Assembly (NCBI GenBank): GCA_003254885.1
Contig: QANT01006504.1
Location: forward strand, 1-64,000
From: Purshia tridentata
Taxonomy: Eukaryota; Streptophyta; Magnoliopsida; Rosales; Rosaceae
Length of the DNA stretch: 64,000 nt
Direction: 5' to 3'
A model generated the notes under the pieces. It did no database searches and had not been told where the DNA came from. It was given only the letters and a program-made list of their open reading frames with translations. This document shows, in pieces, positions 1-9,837 of this stretch (the stretch's first letter is position 1; each line of letters opens with the position of its first letter). Both the position numbers and the translations under genes were made by a program.

Positions 1-649
1 TTTTTTAAATGTGGGCAGGTTATTCATTTTTGCCTTAGCTTAAAGCTTTTGGAACAAGTACTTGATATTTATGTAATGAATGAATATTTATGACTTAAAT
101 GAATGGATATTTTTGGTTGAATGGATCTTGTAGAACTAAATGAAAGATTGAAAAAAAGGCACAAAATGTCCAGGGAAATATGTTTTTGGACCCAATGAAA
201 TTGATTTTAAAAATATAATGTATCACAAAAATTTATATATTAGATATTAGTTATCTTTCAAAAACGAAACTTATACATAGCTTTAATATCTAAACTGATG
301 AAAGTACTGACATGTTAAGAAATTCAGATATGCGTTATTTCGATTAAACTAATTTGTGAAGTAATATCCACATTAGTTGTTCAGTTAAAACAGATATATA
401 AATAACTATAAACATGTGTGAACAATTAACATGAGAAATAACATACACATCAGTTATTTTAATAAAAACGGATATGTAACAACATACAATCATCAGTTAT
501 TAAACTAAAATTGATATGAAAAGTAATATAGAAATCAGTTTTTAAAATGATAACTATTGGGGGAATAGTTATTACTGCGGGGCACATCAGTTTTTTGGGT
601 ATTTCATATCAGTTTTGGACTGATGTTTATCAACATTATTGTTGTAGTG
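1..649. mobile_element. CACTA (EnSpm/CMC) DNA transposon, right end
   Basis: The stretch ends at 649 in CATTATTGTTGTAGTG, the reverse complement of a classic CACTA terminal inverted repeat (CACTACAACAATAATG). Within about 200 bases of that end there are repeated short motifs in both orientations (ATCAGTT / AACTGAT, for example near 463, 485, 534, 585 and 608-624), as expected of the subterminal transposase-binding repeats of this superfamily. The rest is AT-rich with no convincing coding sequence; the 60-residue open frame at 547-729 crosses the element end and is chance. The left end lies outside the window. A three-base AAA follows the terminus, but the partner duplication cannot be seen. 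The element cuts into the leader of the Athila remnant on its right. Confidence 0.75.
634..649 (-). repeat. CACTA terminal inverted repeat
   Basis: Read on the minus strand this is CACTACAACAATAATG, differing at one position from the terminus at 59206 (CACTACTACAATAATG). The two ends point away from each other and have different subterminal motifs, so they belong to separate insertions. Confidence 0.75.
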
Positions 650-753
650 AAAACATAACAAAGGATAGAAAATTAATAAACACCAAACTTAAAATGAACA
701 CTAATAAAAACACTAAAAGAAAACATTAGGGTTGCCACAAAGATCAAAAAGAG

Positions 754-771
754 TCCCCAGCAACGGCGCCA
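754..771 (-). promoter_or_regulatory. Primer-binding site of minus-strand Athila remnant
   Basis: The minus strand reads TGGCGCCGTTGCTGGGGA, the tRNA-Asp-type PBS shared by Athila elements. It lies five bases inside the LTR end, the same spacing as at 6708 and 25636. Confidence 0.8.
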
Positions 772-1016
772 AAAACTATTCGTTATAATTTAATACTCGC
801 AGTGCACGAATCTATATATAATATAGATGGCAAGCAAGGTCAATCCCACGAGGACTATTTATGATCTTTAAATGATGAACCTAATGCTAAAGAAACAAGA
901 AAACAAAACATAAGTGGTTGCCTAAGTTGTCACGACTAGGGCAGCAAGTAACTTAAACAAACACACACTCACAATCGCACAAAATGAATGTAAGCACCCA
1001 CACACTCACAAAAGTT

Positions 1017-1051
1017 GGGGGGGGGGGGGGGGNGGGGGGGGAGGAGGGGGG
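1017..1051 (+). repeat. Poly-G tract containing an undetermined base
   Basis: About 35 bases are almost all G, with N at 1033 and A at 1042 and 1045, followed by seven T. The N shows that the base call here is uncertain, so the true tract length is unknown. Confidence 0.9.
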
Positions 1052-1908
1052 TTTTTTTGATGATTTAGAAACAACAAATTAAACCTAAATAAATGCTATG
1101 ATGCTCAAATAACAAAGAGAATGAAAAACAGCAAGTTATCTTGTGAAAATGGATGGATGAATATACTAGGACACTAGGACTCTACCACTTGACCTTTTAT
1201 CCAATGTCTTGATGTAATTGCAAAACCCTTAATTCCTATTGATGAGTGCATTCGCAAATTCACCTACGGCATAGCATGAAATGCATGATTCCTTTACTGT
1301 ACAAACTAGTGCATGGTGTCTACCCTAGTTTGGTACCCTAAATGCAACCTAGGCATGGCATCTACCTAAGAATACAACAAGGTCCATTAATGCACAAATG
1401 AGAATATGAATGCAACTAACACCCTAAAGCATGGCATCTACCCTAGATGCATTAGATTCAATTTCACACAATTTGATTTTAACCAATTACTAAATTCCAG
1501 ATTGCTTATCACTCATATTAGGGACAGATTGGTTGTCCTCGCCCTAAATTGATTAGATTCTAGATGCAATAACCCTAAGTGATCAATCAAGGATTAAAAA
1601 CAACTAGAAAACAATGAAAAATAGTGAAACCACAATCATCAGAACATGGAATTAAGAATACACAGAAACTACATCAATCCATATGAATATTCGGCCTAGG
1701 GCTAAACCCTAGGCCCTAGAAAACGAAATTAGTTCATGCTAAACATAAGAAAACATCCAGAATTCATGTTTAATGTCTAACAATTACAAAGATAAGAGAA
1801 AAGAATGATGAAACCCTAGGAGAGCTCACGCCTCCAAGCTGCAGCCACCTTCTCTCTATTTTCCAATTTTTTTCTAAAGTGTGGAACCCTAACTCCCCAC
1901 TGAAATTT

Positions 1909-1920
1909 GGTTTAAATAGG
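1909..1920 (-). promoter_or_regulatory. TATA-like promoter in minus-strand LTR
   Basis: The minus strand reads CCTATTTAAACC, followed downstream by the sort of AG/CT-rich leader seen after the clear TATATAAA boxes of the plus-strand Athila LTRs here. The position inside the LTR fits a U3/R boundary. The call rests on motif and position only. Confidence 0.4.
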
Positions 1921-2329
1921 TAGGTGTAGCTGGCCCCCTTATGGACTTGAATGTAGATGATTTTTTCCCCTAATTAATCCCTTAAAAATCAAAAATTAAA
2001 ATAACCAAATATGGTAATTGGAAAAACTAATTTTTAGAGATATATTGGGAAAGAATTCCCTTGTAGGTTCAGCCAGCCATTCGCTTAGCACACACACCAC
2101 TTCCATGAGGATTTGGGCTGGGCTTCAACTTTTTTCATGCTTGTGGGCTTCTCCTTAAACATCAAGTATTTATTTAGGCTCAAATTGGGCTGATTTGCAT
2201 CCTTTTGTAACCTTTGGGCTTTCCACCTACAATAAAGAGAAACAAACATAAATAACAAGAAATAAAGGGACTAAGCACTATATACATTAAGATAGAGGGC
2301 CTAAAATGCACACATTTAAGGACCCAACA

Positions 2330-5025
2330 AACTAAAACGTCATTTCGATGCATACTTAGTCTACTTTCGTCTAAATTGCATCAAAACGTGCCCGGTTGGC
2401 AAGAAAGACATGAGGAAGCACTTTCTTATGTCTTGATTAGCGTGCTAGCCCTAAAGAACCACTTTAGGTGTTAAGAATGCACGAAAACATCATTTTGTTG
2501 TATACTGAGTCCAAATTCATCCAAATTGAACCAAAACTTTCTTGGTTGGCAAGAAAGACATGAGGAAGCACTTTTTCATGTCTCAATATTAGCGTGCTAA
2601 CCGTAAATTTTGGGTCTTAAGAATGCATGAAAATATCATTTCGGTGCACACTGAGTCCAATTTTATTAAAGTTACACCAAAATGTTTTCGGTGAGCAAGA
2701 AAGATATGGGGATGCAGTTTCTCATGTTTGGATTAGCTTTCAAGCCCTAAAAAACCACTTTAGGTGCTAAGAATGCACAAATACGTCATTTCAGTGCACA
2801 CTTGGTCTAATTTGGTTAAAGTTGCACCAAAGAGTGCGCAATTGACAAGAAACACACGGGGAACCACTTTCTCATGTCTAGATTAGCATTTTGGAGCAAA
2901 CGAACTACTTTAGGTGTTAAGAATGCACGAATACGTCATTTCAATGCACATTGAGTCAAATTCAGCAAATGTTGCATCAAAACATGCTCGGTTGGCAAGA
3001 AAGACATAGGGATGCTCTCTCTCAAGCTTGGATTAGCATTCTAGCCTTAAAGAAGCACATTTTGTGTTAGGATAGAATCTAAATGTCTTTTTAGTGCATA
3101 CTCAGTCTAACTTGGTCCAAATTGCACCAAAACATGCCCGGTTGGCAAAAAAGAGATGAGGAAGCACTCTCTAATGTCTCGATTAGCGTGCTCGGCGGAA
3201 GGAACCGCTTTAGGATTTAAGAATGAAAGAAAACGTCATTTCGGTGCATACTCAGTCCAAATTCGTCCAAATTGCACCAAAACTTTCTTGGTTGGCAAGA
3301 AAAAAAGAGGAAGCACTTTCTCATGTCTCGATATTACCGTGCTAACCCTAAAGAACAACTTTGGGTCGTAAGAATGTACAAAAACATAATTTCGTTGCAC
3401 ACTGAGTCCAATTTGATTAAAGTTACACCAAAATGTTCCCGATTGACAAGAAAGACATGGGGTTTCACTTTCTCATGTCTCAATTAGCATTCAAGCCCTA
3501 AAGATCCACTTTAGGTGCTAAGAATCCACGAATACGTCATTTTGGTGCACACCTGTTCCAATTATGTTAAAGTTGCACCAAAATGTGCTCGGTTGACAAG
3601 AAACACATGGGGAACCACTGTCTCATGGCTAGATTAGCGTTCTAGCGCAAATGAATTACTTTAGGTGTTAAGAATGCATAAATACGTAATTTCAGTGCAC
3701 ATTGAGTCAAATTTGGCTAACGTTGGAACAAAAGGAACCACTTTAGGTTTTAAGAATGAACGAAAACATCATTTCGGTGCACACTCAGTAAAATTTGGTT
3801 AAAGTTGCACCAAAACATTATCGGTTGGCGAGAAAGACATGGGGAAGCAGTTTCTCATGCCTGGATTGGCATTCCAGCCCTAAAGAAGCACATTTCGTGT
3901 TTAGAAATAATGAAAACATCATTTCAGTGCATACTCAGTCCAATTTCATGCAGTTTCCACCAAAACATGCCCAGTTGGCAAGAAAGATAAAGGGAAGCAC
4001 TTTCTAATGCATGGATTAGCGTTCTACCCCTCAAGGAGCACATTTTTCTGTTAAGAACGCACAAAAACATCATTTCGGTGCATACTCAATCTAATTTCGT
4101 TTCAATTGCACCAAAACGTGCTCGGTTTGCAATAAAGACATGAGGAAGCACTTTCTCTTGTTTGGATTAGCGTTCTAGCCCAAATGAACCACTTTAGGTG
4201 TTAAGAATGCATGGAACGTCATTTCGGTGCACACTGTGTATGATTTGATTAAAGTTGCACCAAAATGTGCTCGATTGGCAAAAAGCACATTCTCATGCTT
4301 GGATTAACGCTCTAGCCCTCAGGAAGCACATTTCGTGTTGAGAAAGAACTAAAATGTCATTTTGGTGCATACTCAGTCTACTGTCGTCTAAATTGCTTCA
4401 AAATGAGCTTGGTTGGCAAGAAAGACATGAGGAAGCACTTTCTCATGTCTCGATTAACGTGTAAGCCCTAAAGAACAACTTTAATTGTTAAGAATACACG
4501 AAAACATCATTTTGGTGCATATTCAGTCCAAATTCATCCAAATTGCCCCAAAACTTTCTTAGTTAACACGAAAGACATGAGGAAGCACTTTCTCCTGTCT
4601 TGATATTAGCGTGCTAACCCTAAAGAACCACTTTGGGTCTTAAAAATGCACGGAAAGGTCATTTCGATGCACACTGAGTCAAATTTTATTAAAGTTACAC
4701 CAAAACGTTCTTGGTTGGCAAGAAAGACATGGGATGCACTTTCTCATGTCTGGATTAGCGTTCAAGCATTAAAGATCCACTTAGGTTCTAAGAATGCACG
4801 AATACGTCATTTCGATGCACACCTAGTCCAATTTGGTTAAAGTTGCACCAAAACGTGCTCGGTTGACAAGAAACACATGGGGAACCACTTTCTCATGTCT
4901 GGATTAGCGTTCTTGGGCAAATGAACTACTTTAGGTGTTAAGAATGCACGAATACGTCATTTTAGTGCACATTGAGTGAAATTCGGCATACATTGTAACA
5001 AAACGTGCTCGGTTGGCAAGAAAGA
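2330..5025 (+). repeat. Satellite block 1 (~150 bp monomer, higher-order)
   Basis: Tandem array of about 18 monomers, each with the landmarks TAAGAATGCACGAA, CGTCATTTCGGTGCA, GCACCAAAACG, GGTTGGCAAGAAAGACATG and CTTTCTCATGTCT. The monomers fall into the same ten types as in block 2 (M1-M10). The order from the left is M10, M1, M2, M3, M4, M5, then a jump to M1, M2, M3, M4, a jump to M6, M7, M8, M9, M10, M1, M2, M3 and part of M4. The jumps look like deletions by unequal exchange. The array is cut at 5025 by Athila element A. Open frames of 60-71 codons inside the array are by-products of the repeat. Confidence 0.95.
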
Positions 5026-6701
5026 TGTTGTGTATGCATTTGTGCATGCTTTTATATGCTAATTCCCTAACCTAGAACGCTAGAACTTGGTGTTTTGTAT
5101 GTCTGTGTTTCGTTTGTGTAATTTGTAGGTCAAATGGAGGAATTATGAAGAAAGAAGCCAAAAGAGCCAAAATTGGACAATTTCTAATCAAACTAGGAAA
5201 ACTGAAGAAATCCTAATGAAACTAGGTTAACAGAAATCCTACTCAAATAAGGAATCCTAGCCAAACCAGGAAAACCATCAATGTCTCGGGCCAAAAATGA
5301 GAAATCCTAATTGAACTAGGAAAACCTAATCCTAGTTGGATTAGAAAAACCTAACCCTAGTTGGACAAAGTTTCCTAGTGGGACCAAGGAATGTACGGTC
5401 AAAGTCAAAGTGTTCTAGAAGCTTTTAAAGAGTAGTGGGCCACCTTTTATGAAGTCAATTGGGCCAAGAGTCAAGTGGATCACCCAGGAGGCATGCACAA
5501 GGGGAAGTGGGCTTACGTGCCGCAAGCCCAAAACCCTAGGGGCAGCCGCATATGCTTATGGGCCAAGGCCCTAGGGTTGCCGCAAGTCATTAGCCTCCAA
5601 ACCCTAATTTTTGGTGTTTTTTTTTCCCTCTTATCCAGGGAAAGCCTCCTTATATAAACCCCACTATGCTTCAGAATTAGGGGGATTAACTTTTGTACAA
5701 AAAATCAAAATTTAGAGAGGGAGAAGATAGGGGATTTCGGCTAGCCTAGAAGCAAGGAAGCTTGGCCTTGCTATGCACCACTGCTGCTGCTGTGCTGCCC
5801 CCACCACTGTTGCCTTGTAGCCGCTGCTGCTCTACCTTGCTACCACGACTTGCTTCCTTTTTCCTTCTCTATTTTATTTAGTTTTAATCATGCTTATGTT
5901 AATTAGGATGAAGCCTTAGTTATGCTACCTAATTTTCCTATGGATTGTTGAATTTTAATATATGTATGTTTATGAATCTTGGATCTCTATTTAAATTGAT
6001 TCTATTTGTGTGGCACCTTTTACTGATCACCTTAGGTTAAATGCATCTAGATTATGTTGTGAAATTAAATAAGCTCGGAAAGATGATAATTTCAATAGGC
6101 AATAGGGAGATATCCTAAGAACCTATCTTTCGGTGAAGGGATCATGAATTTGCACCGTGTACATTGTTTTGGAAAGGTGGTCTATGTGTTTGACATCTTC
6201 ATAGAACTTAATGATTCTTGCATGGGTGATTGCCCTAGTTTATCTAGGAACATGCACCTTAACTTGCTAGGGTAGGCCCGATAAGCTCTTAGTACATGCA
6301 TAAGGAAGGTATAACGCCAAAAGGAAATAGCCAAAGCTTTTGGTAGTCAAACTTTATGAACATACATGTTATTGATTGGATGTAATCCATAGGAAAGGAA
6401 GGTACGTAGTGTGCTAGTGGTGTAATTCGAACCCTAGTGCTTCACTTATATTGCTTTCTGTCTACTTTCTTGCACATTATTTTTATTAGTTTATTAACCT
6501 TTCCAAACCCCCTGTTTGTGTGTGTGAGTAGTGTTTGGTTTAATTGAATCTAGTTAGAGTGGTAATTTATACATCAGTACTCTTCTTTGAGGGATCGACC
6601 TCATTATTTGCATGGCTTGCTACTTCGCGACTCATGCACTTGCGAGTAAATTAGAGCTCCGATTTTAACACATTATTTTTGCTCTAATAAAACTTACAAC
6701 A
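5026..6701 (+). repeat. 5' LTR of Athila A
   Basis: Begins TGTTGTGTATGC and ends ACTTACAACA, giving the inverted tips TGTTGT/ACAACA. It is 1,676 bp long. A TATATAAA box lies at 5651-5658, with an AG-rich leader and a GCTGCTGCT-rich stretch after it. It shares the 5' start and a run of CCTAGTTGGACTAGG-like words with the LTR at 23841, which marks the same LTR superfamily. The open frame at 5475-5657 is probably chance. Confidence 0.85.
5651..5658 (+). promoter_or_regulatory. TATA box of Athila A LTR
   Basis: TATATAAA, about 30 bases upstream of a probable start near 5680. The same box recurs at the corresponding place in the LTRs at 24464, 28585 and 29708, so it is a conserved promoter element of this LTR superfamily. 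Confidence 0.65.
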
Positions 6702-6707
6702 AGTTTT

Positions 6708-6725
6708 TGGCGCTGTTGCCGAGGA
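6708..6725 (+). promoter_or_regulatory. Primer-binding site of Athila A
   Basis: TGGCGCTGTTGCCGAGGA, a slightly diverged match to the tRNA-Asp-type PBS of Athila (compare 754 and 25636), starting six bases after the LTR end. Confidence 0.8.
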
Positions 6726-6814
6726 AGTGTTATTGGTGTCGATTACTAGAATAAATACTTCCAGTTAAATCATTGTAAATAAGTTTTGTTTTATTTTAGA
6801 GTTCTGATTTCTCT

Positions 6815-7108
6815 TTGTTTCAAGGTACAATGGAGGGATCTAGTTCCAAAGTCACCCCCATTACTCGTAGAGAAGTTGAGAAGATGATAATTGGTAGTAG
6901 AGGTTTACCTATGATCACTCGGAAACCTATTCGAACTATAGTCGAAGCTATGCCTCCAGCCGATAATGAAGATGGAGAAGGGGAGTCGGAACAACCGCAA
7001 GGTGCAAGACTTTTAAGTGAATTTTCTACCACCACGTTGTTGGCGCAGCCCACAAGCACAGCTTATCCTCAAGTGGAGGCTGAGCAATTTGAAATTCAAA
7101 GTGGGATG
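6815..7108 (+). pseudogene. Start of Athila A gag, split by element B
   Basis: The frame opens with MEGSSSKVTPITRREVEKMI shortly after the leader, continues for about 90 codons through a Pro/Glu/Gln-rich N-terminal region, and is cut by the Tat element B at 7108/7109. The bases GGATG at 7104-7108 are the left copy of B's target duplication. The apparent extension of the frame to 7189 is in B's LTR, not gag. Gag forms the virus-like particle in intact Athila elements. Confidence 0.65.
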
Positions 7109-7761
7109 TGTAAACACTTTTCCTGCAAAATTAAAAGAACAAGAACACGTGTACAAAATAAATTATTTGTATTTATGATTGAGGGTTAGGGTTACAATCT
7201 CTGCTTGAATTTGCCTCTGATTCGATCTCCAAGACTTGAGTTTTGATTCAAGGGTGATAAGCACTTGATCTTGAATCGGATGGAATGTTGAGAGAACCCG
7301 CTCTTGAACAAGGTTTGATGGTCTTCTCACAAATCTGATGAAGTGTGTGTGTGGAGATAACTTCTGAGTCTTCTGGGAATTTTGCTCTTGGCCCCTCCAG
7401 AAGCCCCTCCTCCTCTTTCTCTTGTGAAGCTCTATATTTATAGGAGTTGTAAACTCTTGATTGACCTTGATTTGGGCCTTTCATCTGAGCCCATTTAATC
7501 TTTAAATCGGCCCAACAATGTTTAATCTCCATGATTCAGAAATTATCAAATCAATTGGACTAATTTAGACCAAAGCACACCAACCTAATTTAGTTGACAA
7601 GGCCCACTGAATTTTGTCATGTATGATGTCCGGGTCCATTTCAGGGAATAATCATACGCCATATAATTTATGTAAGCTTGATTTTGACCGGTCAAAATTT
7701 AATTTAATGACTACTCATTAATTATAAGTGACTTTTTATCACTAAAATTAATGTGCCTACA
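7109..7761 (-). repeat. 3' LTR of Tat element B
   Basis: In window orientation it runs TGTAAACACTTT to ATGTGCCTACA, 653 bp. It matches 20816-21441 throughout, apart from about 15 substitutions, a one-base indel and 27 extra bases near 7577. The extra segment lies between two copies of CTAATTTAG, which suggests replication slippage or exchange between short repeats. Confidence 0.93.
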
Positions 7762-7776
7762 AAATGCCCCCACTTC
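7762..7776 (-). promoter_or_regulatory. Polypurine tract of element B
   Basis: The minus strand reads GAAGTGGGGGCATTT directly before the 3' LTR, the expected place for the plus-strand priming tract. Confidence 0.75.
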
Positions 7777-9249
7777 AAGGTGTGTCGTAGATTCGTGGTT
7801 GTCACGAGTGTGAGATGCGACTTGAAGTCACCTTCTTTTATGACAAATTTCTTCTTCAGAAACTTTAATGCCTCTAGCAAATAGTGCGAACTTGTTGTAG
7901 ATCAGCTCCCATTATATAAATGGTATATGGCAAGACAATCCCTTTTTTTTTTTAATTGTGATATTTAAATGCACAATGACTCTTTAGAATTTGATTAACT
8001 CATTCAATGGAGGATTGAATGGGTATCATATTTTCTATTAGCCTTATATCATCCTTTAACGAAGGATATTTCAAAGAAAATACCAAGATTTGATAGACCC
8101 CTCAGTTTTGGAAATAATCTCTCTTTTTTTTTGCGCATTCCACGATAAGTTAGGAATGAAATCAATGCTTTAAAGAACTATCTTGCTGTGTTCTTTGCAC
8201 GATTGACAATGGAAAGTCATGAACAAGAATAAGGAAAGATTTGTTCACTCCTTTCAACAATTTGGGCTTATCAATCATGCACCAATTAGTTTCCTTGACC
8301 ATCATAATCTCAATCAATCTCCCTTACTCCATGAAATAATGAAAACTAATGGAAGTTTGTTTTTTTTTTTTGAAAGTCCAGAAAATCTTGACTTGCTCCA
8401 ATATTGAATTTCCAAACAAGCAATTCTTGGACTGCACTTCAATTCCTTAACTATAAAGTAGCGTCCCCTGATATGTTTTAGACATAGTATCACATTATTG
8501 TGTAGGCCCATCTTTTTCATAGGTGGATAAACACCATGGTATACCCTTAATTAGCTAGAGTCTTGACAGCACCACTTCTAGGAAACCCATACCTTTTGGC
8601 TGAACGTAGATCTGTTGGAGGAGGACTTGGGAGGAGGACTTGCTTAGTACAATCCGTGATTCGTCATTCTTTACAAGACTACTGTAAGCAAGCTCCCTTT
8701 TCATTTATACACACTGTAATTGATCTTATTGCTAGCCATAACTTTTTTCGCATGACTCTGTTAATTGATTGTACTAACCATAACTTTGCTGCCATTCGCA
8801 TATGTCTCCCATTATTTTATGCTTTGATTTTTATCATCTTTTCACTTTTTTTTTTCTTTATATGGAAGATAGACCTCCACGTCATATGATAAGCAAACCA
8901 TCGATGCAATCATGAAAGTAATACTTGTCTTCATCATACTCTGCAAAAGCATCTTCTCTGACTTGTGGCTCCTCATGCCATATGTACATAGGCTAATATT
9001 TCCCATGTCTTCTTATATATATATATATATAATTCATAGAATAAAGGTGAGAGGATTGCTTTTGAAAACACCATACCAACAATCTTTAAGACCCATGAGC
9101 TCTGTCTATGATGCCCCCTTGTATTTTCATAAGTGAATTTGTCACATCTACTTCAATATTTATTGATATACCGCTTTTTGCTTCTTTTTTTTTTTTTCAA
9201 GGAAAGAAATTATACTGAGGCAGGCTTTTCACATTCTTGTAAATTCTTG
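7777..9249 (-). other. 3' non-coding region of element B
   Basis: AT-rich sequence between the 3' LTR and the subrepeat array. It holds T-rich runs and an AT microsatellite at 9013-9030. Open frames of 60-108 codons on either strand (for example 8219-8407 and 8563-8889) show no recognisable domain and low complexity. I see no gene here. Confidence 0.6.
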
Positions 9250-9750
9250 AATGTTTGGGCTTTACACGTCATTTCGCTGACTTGGCGGAAAACTCCAAAT
9301 ACCAAGATTTATTAGAGAATTGTATCGTTGCTTTTTCCAGATCTTTGTACACTTGGGCTTTACACGTCACTTTGCAGACTTGGCAGAAAACCCCAAGTGT
9401 CAAGATCTCCATCAAAGCTCGTGCCAAACTGAGATCGTGCCGAACCATCATCTCCATAGATTTTTGTTGACTTGGGCTTTACATGTCACTTCGCTGACTT
9501 GGCGGCAAACCCTAAGTGTTTAGATCTCCATCAAAGCTTGTGCCAAACCGAGATCGTGTTGAACCATCATCTCCGTAGATTTTTGTTGACTTGGGCTTTA
9601 CACGTCACTTCGCTGACTTGGCGGCAAACCCCAAATGTTTAGATCTACCCCACAAGAAAATCGAGGTGAGCCACGATTTCGATTAACACTTTTTTTTGTA
9701 CAATCGACTTTACACGTCACTTCGCTGACTTGGTGAAAAACTCTGATTGT
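9250..9750. repeat. Tandem subrepeats in the 3' region of element B
   Basis: Five diverged copies, spaced about 94-120 bp, of a unit built around GGGCTTTACACGTCACTTCG followed by CTGACTTGGCGG and AGATCTCC. Copies begin near 9257, 9351, 9470, 9590 and 9703. The middle copies are longest and include a GCCAAACCGAGATCGTG-like segment. Short frames of 60-71 codons across them are repeat by-products. Tat elements are known for variable tandem repeats in this region, which have been proposed as seeds of satellites. Confidence 0.85.
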
Positions 9751-9837
9751 CTAGATTTACCCTTCTAGAGACTTGCTCCCAAAAAGAAAGGTTCGCATAT
9801 ACCATTTTTTTTTAATTTATTATTTTACCAATATCAT

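Larger units (their letters stand above)
650..2329 (-). mobile_element. Athila-like Gypsy remnant: leader, PBS and one LTR
   Basis: Fossil LTR retrotransposon on the minus strand. A long LTR (777-2329) is followed, reading right to left, by a primer-binding site (754-771) and about 100 bases of untranslated leader, which stops where the CACTA element begins. No gag or pol is present in the window. The PBS sequence and LTR length (about 1.55 kb) fit the Athila lineage, which primes from tRNA-Asp. It is broken and incomplete. Its outer edge at 2329/2330 abuts satellite block 1. No second LTR is visible, so age cannot be estimated. Confidence 0.75.
777..2329 (-). repeat. Athila-like LTR (minus strand)
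   Basis: The minus-strand LTR begins TGTTGGGTCC at 2329 and ends near 777, just before the PBS spacer. It contains a TATA-like promoter at 1909-1920, then a CT-rich and AG-rich leader containing GCAGCTTGGAGGCGTGAGC. A G-homopolymer with one undetermined base lies at 1017-1051. No coding sequence is seen. Confidence 0.7.

Noticed and set aside
1-649. A single giant CACTA element spanning from 649 to 59206.
   Set aside because: The two termini face outward from the intervening DNA, and their subterminal motifs differ; they are separate elements.
7109-7189. C-terminal end of the frame that starts at 6815.
   Set aside because: The last ~27 codons lie in the LTR of element B and are not gag.
8219-9136. 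Open frames of 62-108 codons in the 3' region of element B.
   Set aside because: Low-complexity, Phe/Leu/Ile-rich frames from T-rich DNA, with no domain or conservation signal.
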